Assembly: GCF_001718695.1 (NCBI RefSeq)
Contig: NZ_CP013420.1
Span: 1,116,001-1,180,000 of the forward strand
Source: Burkholderia ubonensis
GTDB taxonomy: Bacteria; Pseudomonadota; Gammaproteobacteria; Burkholderiales; Burkholderiaceae
Direction of reading: 5' to 3'
DNA: 64,000 bases
Both the position numbers and the translations under genes were made by a program. The notes beneath the pieces are model-generated. The model had not been told where the DNA came from, did no database searches, and worked only from the letters and a program-made list of their open reading frames with translations. The first letter of the stretch is position 1. Each line of letters starts with the position of its first letter. Shown here piece after piece: positions 63,401-64,000 of the stretch.

Positions 63401-64000
63401 TTCGCCCCTTTCAGCGAGGCGTTACCATTCACCGACAGTGCAGGCGCGCTCGCGTCGAACTGTGCGTGGAGCTGACCGGCGGATGTATCGAGGTTGTTCG
63501 TTGCCGTGGCCGTCAGGTTGCCGCCCACCGCGACGCCCTGCGTCGTGATGTTGTTGCCGGTCAGCGTCGCGCCCTTCGACACCGTGGTTTGACCGTACAG
63601 CGTCAGATTCTGGCCGGCATTCAGCGTCGCGTTGCCTGCACTTGCAACCGCGCCGGCGGCCGTCACGTTGCCCGACGTCGCATCGATCGCCAGGTCGCCC
63701 AGGCTCTTGACGCTACCTTGCGCGCTCACATCCGTCCCGGCCGCGATCGTCATCGCCCCGCCCGATAGTGCGTCACCCACCAACGTCGCACTGCCGTTCG
63801 TGGCAGTCAGCGTGCTGGAACCGACGGCGGTCGTCGCACCAACCGACAGGTTGTTATTCGCCGTCGCGGAGAGGGTATTGCCGGTCTGAATTGTCCCGGA
63901 GACATTGATGTTGTTGCCGGCCTTGAGCGTCGTGTCGTTCGCGACGCTAATTACGCCCGTGCCGTTCACGTCTCGGCCCGCTGTCACTCCCGCGTTACCG
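57481..64000 (-). CDS. cdiA: CdiA/BcpA contact-dependent inhibition toxin, C-terminal 2170 residues (5' end outside window)
   Basis: A giant exported TpsA effector; the signal and TPS domain lie beyond the right edge. The visible part is haemagglutinin beta-helix repeats to about 59.6 kb. A DUF637-type hydrophobic/Gly region with GLSSFLSSAIGQVVGTG and GQIDFGSALRNGLIGAVTAG follows near 59.0 kb. The C-terminal 136 residues (57481-57890) are a nuclease-like toxin: WEDYLATQLPAG, RTFDFYDEATG, AVSAKTLDT. These fit E, D and SxK of a PD-(D/E)XK core as in Burkholderia tRNase CdiA toxins. I saw no obvious NxxLYN/VENN boundary motif. Confidence 0.9.
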   Translation of the reverse strand, partial: GNAGVTAGRDVNGTGVISVANDTTLKAGNNINVSGTIQTGNTLSATANNNLSVGATTAVGSSTLTATNGSATLVGDALSGGAMTIAAGTDVSAQGSVKSLGDLAIDATSGNVTAAGAVASAGNATLNAGQNLTLYGQTTVSKGATLTGNNITTQGVAVGGNLTATATNNLDTSAGQLHAQFDASAPALSVNGNASLKGANVTTANAVVGGTTQIAASQNLTTGGTAAFRGDASLSGNTITNVGTQMAGGNLNVSGFNVTNTGSLSSLQTATVNTTDLNNGGSIYGPTANITVGNATINSGSLLAANALNLTTSSLSNSGLIFAGDVRNPTTATGDTTVTVTGGNGSFDNTAGKILAQNIATLNLPNQTLDPSTGILGTIDGTNGVNLSGLSVNNSGTWTLPARAVTVTAAQGITNAGTINQGTGSLTLNSTVGNTGTINGNDLTINGSLVNAASGTVSANALRLNGSGTNAGLVQANNTLAISGTSYDNSGGTTRVGTNNGPAGSGNATINLSGDLGNAGGTLTATNDLTIAANNVNNSAAANISTTTSTSTVINSPLLMSTVIGTEDFYYIDSGADGTLSWYVYPLTSTLGGLLSPGGNSTMVPDPHPSWIVQLAHAAGAPLPTVNLATYYSPAPNANHIASGPTAFQPVATSGTVTFVRLPYAVNSGGGAGPLYTWVVQDGTVPTGGSDGPYQTQTFSIPTVTETRTSVSGSNTPSVIAAGNNLSLTANTLNNQGGTISAGHDANLNVQTLNNGGVTYTSSVTDTVDSASLQAFMSGIIALKSTLPSWSGLPTEQVSVRGSGNMYGTYCDSSGCDVGSPNPPAKFNFLAPSAVTVQSVSSSTTLQTPAGQVLAGHDINLSGGNLVNAGSLTAGNNVNINSSSFTNQGVNNGSKTVTAGCPSGFAGCSSATTTNGNSETYSYQQTNSSVTAGNDLVIAANQVSNTYGNLVARNNVVIGGVGTTETAPTQASSVTNTSGAIEAGNDVTINAATLTNTIAVPAQVHQNYGTAAPFTGCTSNCEAYVDVKSADPGTITANHNVNLTAGAFSNIGSLVTAQNAVTINASQSASNGNQYLNAYWRSSVPFQGSNYVAWGCANNPSLCANLYGSAYNAGDAQDPAGLPSSVGMSDFVPGTIQAGNTLVVNSPTLTTTGNVIGPNVALTGATLVNGLTNPNVYTPPPAVSGQVISLGPVSVSSYVASTVDAAGFVTNASGQRTSVTGAAGLPSNSPVGVQTVGKPTLPVITTTSSPSGSAAGNASAGTVSTPTTTTVKTIAGETVQVNYLTNNPAGQLVDSVSSASLIAALPATLRPAGVPFYYDPYTENQQIEQAAQVATGKSSFYSTPSATDSTSQASVSNRDKMALYGAALEYAEKNNVALGTQLSQAQLAQINAPMLWYVEQTVPEPGCTATGNGSCPTVRALMPEVLLPQNFAVVNADGEITGTNVALNYANSILDTGTITAQNLSVHTSSLTLEQRSTNVGTIYDALTGGEGVTATSGTLVQQGGFMTAASYDMDVQSINQIGGALQQVGADGIVDAAGTQAMLANLKSQLGSDFTQSTVSNNLHTSTVASADDGFGLQIISIAIAVVAAIMMQPEISVGIASMTGATEAAADGAFMAAAAGAEGVGITAAASVAGGTLAVGGLANTALSVGLSSFLSSAIGQVVGTGQIDFGSALRNGLIGAVTAGLTNGITFDPNTQTIGFSVDASVQGVTAPSLSQLAGVQNVGNTVVPQAGASVAATLPQQALAIAGEATLQAGVQTALQGGSFLTNLRNSAATNAAASIAYTIGNLSQDGTLTGAAYVAAHAALGCAAGAATGQGCDGGAIGGAISAGLNPIIDANGNIPAPALTAIETLVSGSVAGALGFNVQGAMTAAQNETLNNWLNHVPPSKMLLSEQQRYDNAVAACNNGDSQACDTKTALQTLSQKLDAALAGACAGGSTSPACKAAVTAALAGGNTVQFINGTAYAFDPNAPAIKAVGDPYQIAYANSLDGQLAQSTADALQFAPIEIPGVAAGVGAISNVVRSLIGDSGIIDAGIQWGKGIAAQGMPWEDYLATQLPAGSRLPPGFRTFDFYDEATGVAVSAKTLDTTTAAKIANPAQVYSSLKGNIDAVANFMEASLGTRTLTADEITARQLQVAVPSDTTPAQWQQINRAIQYGQSQGVKVIVTPVK

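Larger units (their letters stand above)
44365..64000. mobile_element. Genomic island carrying a CDI/two-partner-secretion locus (left end; continues past the window)
   Basis: The region starts at the tRNA-Arg 3' duplicate, is headed by a tyrosine integrase, and has visibly lower GC and different codon use than the DNA to its left. It contains an IS66 remnant, a frameshifted gene and several proteins of unknown function. The cargo is a contact-dependent inhibition system with transport and accessory genes. The right boundary is not seen. The IS66 scar and the gene-poor, mixed stretch at 46.2-48.5 kb suggest assembly in more than one step. Confidence 0.75.

Noticed and set aside
57500..63990. 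Numerous plus-strand open frames opposite cdiA
   Set aside because: They are mirror images of the haemagglutinin repeats and lack independent support.
1..64000. CRISPR array, rRNA genes or complete insertion sequences
   Set aside because: No regularly spaced repeats, no rRNA-like sequence and no full transposase with terminal repeats were seen.

Overview
The window is high-GC DNA from a beta-proteobacterium, most likely Burkholderia (cepacia-complex type). The evidence is gene content read by eye: alaS, glnS, a Burkholderia-style porin, a complete cellulose (bcs) operon, an RstA/RstB-like two-component pair, and a contact-dependent-inhibition locus with Burkholderia-like toxin and immunity genes. 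No database search was run.

Layout. 1-12.1 kb is ordinary core DNA: the tail of a LysR regulator, alaS, a CaiB-type CoA-transferase, a small hydrolase, a glycine-zipper lipoprotein, glnS, a Nudix hydrolase, a periplasmic protein, a di-haem cytochrome c peroxidase and an AcpA/phospholipase C-type lipoprotein. 12.1-26.8 kb is one tightly overlapping minus-strand cellulose operon in the order bcsB-Z-C-E-F-Q-A-G-R: synthase, export, regulation and probable phosphoethanolamine decoration. 27.4-33.8 kb is a lipid-metabolism cluster related to E. coli ynbABCD (CDP-alcohol phosphotransferase, CdsA-like cytidylyltransferase, hydrolase/methyltransferase fusion, PAP2/dual-specificity phosphatase fusion) plus a lysophospholipid acyltransferase. 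33.8-44.3 kb holds a porin, a VirB1-like transglycosylase fused to a VirB9-like domain, an I78-like lipoprotein, a MipA/OmpV protein divergent from the two-component pair, and WYL and AraC regulators.

At 44.37 kb the character changes. The 3' half of a tRNA-Arg(UCU) gene lies next to a tyrosine integrase, and GC content is visibly lower from there to the right edge. This is the left end of a genomic island that runs out of the window. It carries a KTSC gene, a frameshifted HEAT-repeat gene, a lipoprotein, an IS66 remnant, and a two-partner-secretion/CDI region read leftwards: a giant CdiA (5' end outside the window) with a nuclease-like C-terminus, its overlapping immunity gene cdiI, a second short TpsA, a 48-residue membrane microprotein, the TpsB transporter, a periplasmic parvulin, a zinc-ribbon protein, an exported basic protein, and a DUF746 protein made of two copies of a zinc-ribbon/helix module. 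The overlapping, coupled genes suggest a dedicated secretion cassette around the CDI toxin. This is the part of the window most likely to hold undescribed biology.

The long open frames antisense to alaS, glnS, bcsA and bcsC are high-GC shadows and are not annotated.
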